Shown in pieces: positions 5,240 through 6,638 of a stretch of 6,638 bases of DNA. Position numbers and translations under genes: made by a program. The stretch's first letter is position 1. The number at the start of each line of letters is the position of its first letter. The DNA comes from Alphaproteobacteria bacterium (GTDB lineage: Bacteria; Pseudomonadota; Alphaproteobacteria; Sphingomonadales; Emcibacteraceae): contig JAADGA010000176.1 in the NCBI GenBank assembly GCA_013152615.1, positions 1 to 6,638 of the forward strand, written 5' to 3'. Under the pieces are notes generated by a model, which searched no databases, had not been told where the DNA came from, and was given only the letters and a program-made list of their open reading frames with translations.

Positions 5240-5297
5240 AGTCTGTCCAGAATTAGTCTGTCCAAAATTAGTCAGCCCAGAATTAGTCGGCCCAGAA
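5238..5297. repeat. 15-bp tandem repeat, four copies
   Basis: Four adjacent 15-base units fill the space between the terminator and the porin stop codon: 5238-5252, 5253-5267, 5268-5282 and 5283-5297. The first reads TTAGTCTGTCCAGAA. The variable part is CTGTCC in copies 1-2, CAGCCC in copy 3 and CGGCCC in copy 4; copy 2 also has A for G near its end. The flanks TTAGTC and AGAA are otherwise kept. On the minus strand each unit ends in GACTAA. Confidence 0.85.
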
Positions 5298-5306
5298 TTT
5301 CAGTAT

Positions 5307-6620
5307 TTACCAGTCAACCTGGAATCTGGCACCAAAGGCATCAATCTTATTATCCCTGATACCGGAACTGTTATTAATCGTCGAGCGTGAATAATTGGCC
5401 ATGATCCGCGTATGACTGTTAAGGAGCCAATTGACACCAAACAAATAGGTATCCTGCTTTTCACCAAAATTTTCATGCACCAGATCAATCACATCATAGC
5501 GGGCGGCAATCTGCCACGCCCCGACACCGCCTTCATTGACCGGGCTTAGAACCTTTGTCCGGCCAAAAGCGCCTTTTTTGCCGCTGTAGGACCGGGTTTC
5601 ACCGGTGACAAAATAGCTGAACGAAATATACCCGCCGTTATAGGTTGGGTCGGTGCTGGTCAGCATTTCACCGGCAGCAAGACTGTTTTTCATCCACCCC
5701 CATTCGGCCTGTGCCGAAAACGGACCCATAATACTGGCCAGCTCCACGCCGTAAAATGTTTCCCTGGTAATATCAAACTTCTGGGATGTTACGAATTTAC
5801 CGGACTGGTGGTTGTGAGGACGCTGACTGTAACCATGAAGATAATCCTTGCCGTTGTTATCACGGCTAAAGAATGATGCCCCCAGATGAACTTTCATGGC
5901 CGAGGAAAGCAGCGGGCTGTAGGTTACCCGGGCGGCAAACAGGTTTCTGTCATTGGCTGACTTGTTTGCCGTCCCGAAACCTTCGAAGAAATAGCCGGCA
6001 CTGGCCGTCCAGTTCTTGCCATGGGAGCTTACGGCCACCCCCATACGGCGAGAGAATTTAAAGGCATCGGTAAAGCTGGCACGCTCCATAAAAGTGATAT
6101 AGCGGGAAGATGTCTGCTCCTCCAGCGAGGTCATATGTTTGAACTGACCGACCCTGATGGAAACCGGTTTGAAATGATATTCGATATAGGCATCTTTAGC
6201 CGTCGTCTTGTTACCCTCGAAATCAGCCTCAAATTTATATTTTATATTTGAGAATAAAACACCTTCCACACCGATTCGGGCCGTACGGATTTCAACGCCA
6301 TTAATCTTGTCCGCCGGAATAGTTGTCCCGGCACCATCTTTGACTGATACCGACCCATAGTCAAAAAACAGCCGACCCCGGATTTTCATCTTGAATTTAC
6401 CATCCGCACTGGAAAACTCGGGGGCGCCCTTCCATTTTATCTTCAGATTTTGGGGGTTTTCTGCCTTTGCCGCCTGCTTTTTCTCGAGTTCGCTAACTTT
6501 TTTGCTCAACTGGTTAATCTGTGCCTTTAAATCCTGCAAGGTTTGGGCAGAAGCCATGGGAACGAATGCCATGCTGTAAAATATTGTTGCGGCCAACAGG
6601 CCTGAAACGGGTTTAATCAT
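5307..6620 (-). CDS. OprO/OprP-type porin (Porin_O_P family)
   Basis: An outer-membrane beta-barrel, probably trimeric, for diffusion of small solutes; phosphate or polyphosphate selectivity is known for some relatives but is not shown here. The 437-residue precursor has a signal peptide with cleavage after MASA (residue 25). A coiled coil follows from about 28 to 50, with hydrophobic residues at L28, L31, I35, L38, V42 and L45 in perfect 3-4 spacing. The barrel starts near FKMKIRGRLFFDYG (about 75-88). Family-like stretches include IRTARIGVEG, KYKFEADFEG, DAYIEYHF, IRVGQFK and the RNLFAARVTYSPL region. The protein ends in GARFQVDW with an aromatic terminus. Length is normal for the family. 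It converges on the haem-barrel gene, 164 bases apart. Its promoter lies beyond the right edge. Confidence 0.88.
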   Translation of the reverse strand: MIKPVSGLLAATIFYSMAFVPMASAQTLQDLKAQINQLSKKVSELEKKQAAKAENPQNLKIKWKGAPEFSSADGKFKMKIRGRLFFDYGSVSVKDGAGTTIPADKINGVEIRTARIGVEGVLFSNIKYKFEADFEGNKTTAKDAYIEYHFKPVSIRVGQFKHMTSLEEQTSSRYITFMERASFTDAFKFSRRMGVAVSSHGKNWTASAGYFFEGFGTANKSANDRNLFAARVTYSPLLSSAMKVHLGASFFSRDNNGKDYLHGYSQRPHNHQSGKFVTSQKFDITRETFYGVELASIMGPFSAQAEWGWMKNSLAAGEMLTSTDPTYNGGYISFSYFVTGETRSYSGKKGAFGRTKVLSPVNEGGVGAWQIAARYDVIDLVHENFGEKQDTYLFGVNWLLNSHTRIMANYSRSTINNSSGIRDNKIDAFGARFQVDW

Positions 6621-6630
6621 TGTCGTGTTT

Positions 6631-6636
6631 TCCTCT
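6631..6636 (-). promoter_or_regulatory. Ribosome binding site of the porin gene
   Basis: On the minus strand AGAGGA lies 10 bases before the ATG at 6620. It supports this start, which gives a complete signal peptide. Confidence 0.6.
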
Positions 6637-6638
6637 CA

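Noticed and set aside
5196..5390. 64-codon plus-strand frame with PELV-type repeats
   Set aside because: It starts at GTG without a ribosome binding site and runs through the terminator stem. Its repeats merely translate the 15-bp DNA array, and it ends inside the porin gene on the other strand.

Overview
The window looks like chromosomal DNA from an alphaproteobacterium with moderate GC. The main evidence is the gene order on the minus strand: a DUF1285 protein, a CoA-pyrophosphatase-type Nudix hydrolase and a CCA tRNA nucleotidyltransferase. As I recall, this set sits together in many Alphaproteobacteria. Outer-membrane beta-barrels with cleavable signal peptides confirm a Gram-negative cell. 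I cannot name the genus.

Layout. Positions 1-282 hold no convincing gene but contain hairpins and a tandem duplication, downstream of the cca stop. Positions 283-2773 (minus strand) form a tight three-gene operon, DUF1285 > Nudix > cca, in which both junctions are 4-base ATGA overlaps. A GNAT acetyltransferase (2820-3320, minus) lies just upstream in the same direction. A possible separate promoter sits in the 46-base gap between it and the operon. Positions 3321-3754 are a 434-base divergent intergenic region with a 27-base palindrome on the GNAT side and an FNR/FixK-type box on the other side.

Positions 3755-5142 (plus strand) encode a secreted protein of about 462 residues. It joins an N-terminal c-type haem motif (CSACH) to an outer-membrane beta-barrel. 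The reading frame is broken at a T4 run (4162-4165), so in this sequence it exists as two overlapping fragments. Positions 5143-5306 lie between convergent genes and carry a perfect 10-bp hairpin, a probable terminator and a four-copy 15-bp tandem repeat. Positions 5307-6620 (minus) encode an intact OprO/OprP-type porin with an N-terminal coiled coil.

How it fits together. The left half is housekeeping: tRNA 3'-end maturation, CoA/nucleotide clean-up and a conserved protein of unknown role. The right half is an outer-membrane pair: a haem-bearing barrel that could pass electrons across or at the outer membrane, and a general or anion-type porin. The FNR/FixK-like box in class II geometry upstream of the haem barrel suggests control by oxygen or redox state. 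The most unusual items are the fused haem-barrel gene with its frameshift and the layered regulatory features in its 5' region. No mobile elements, CRISPR arrays, tRNA or rRNA genes were seen.
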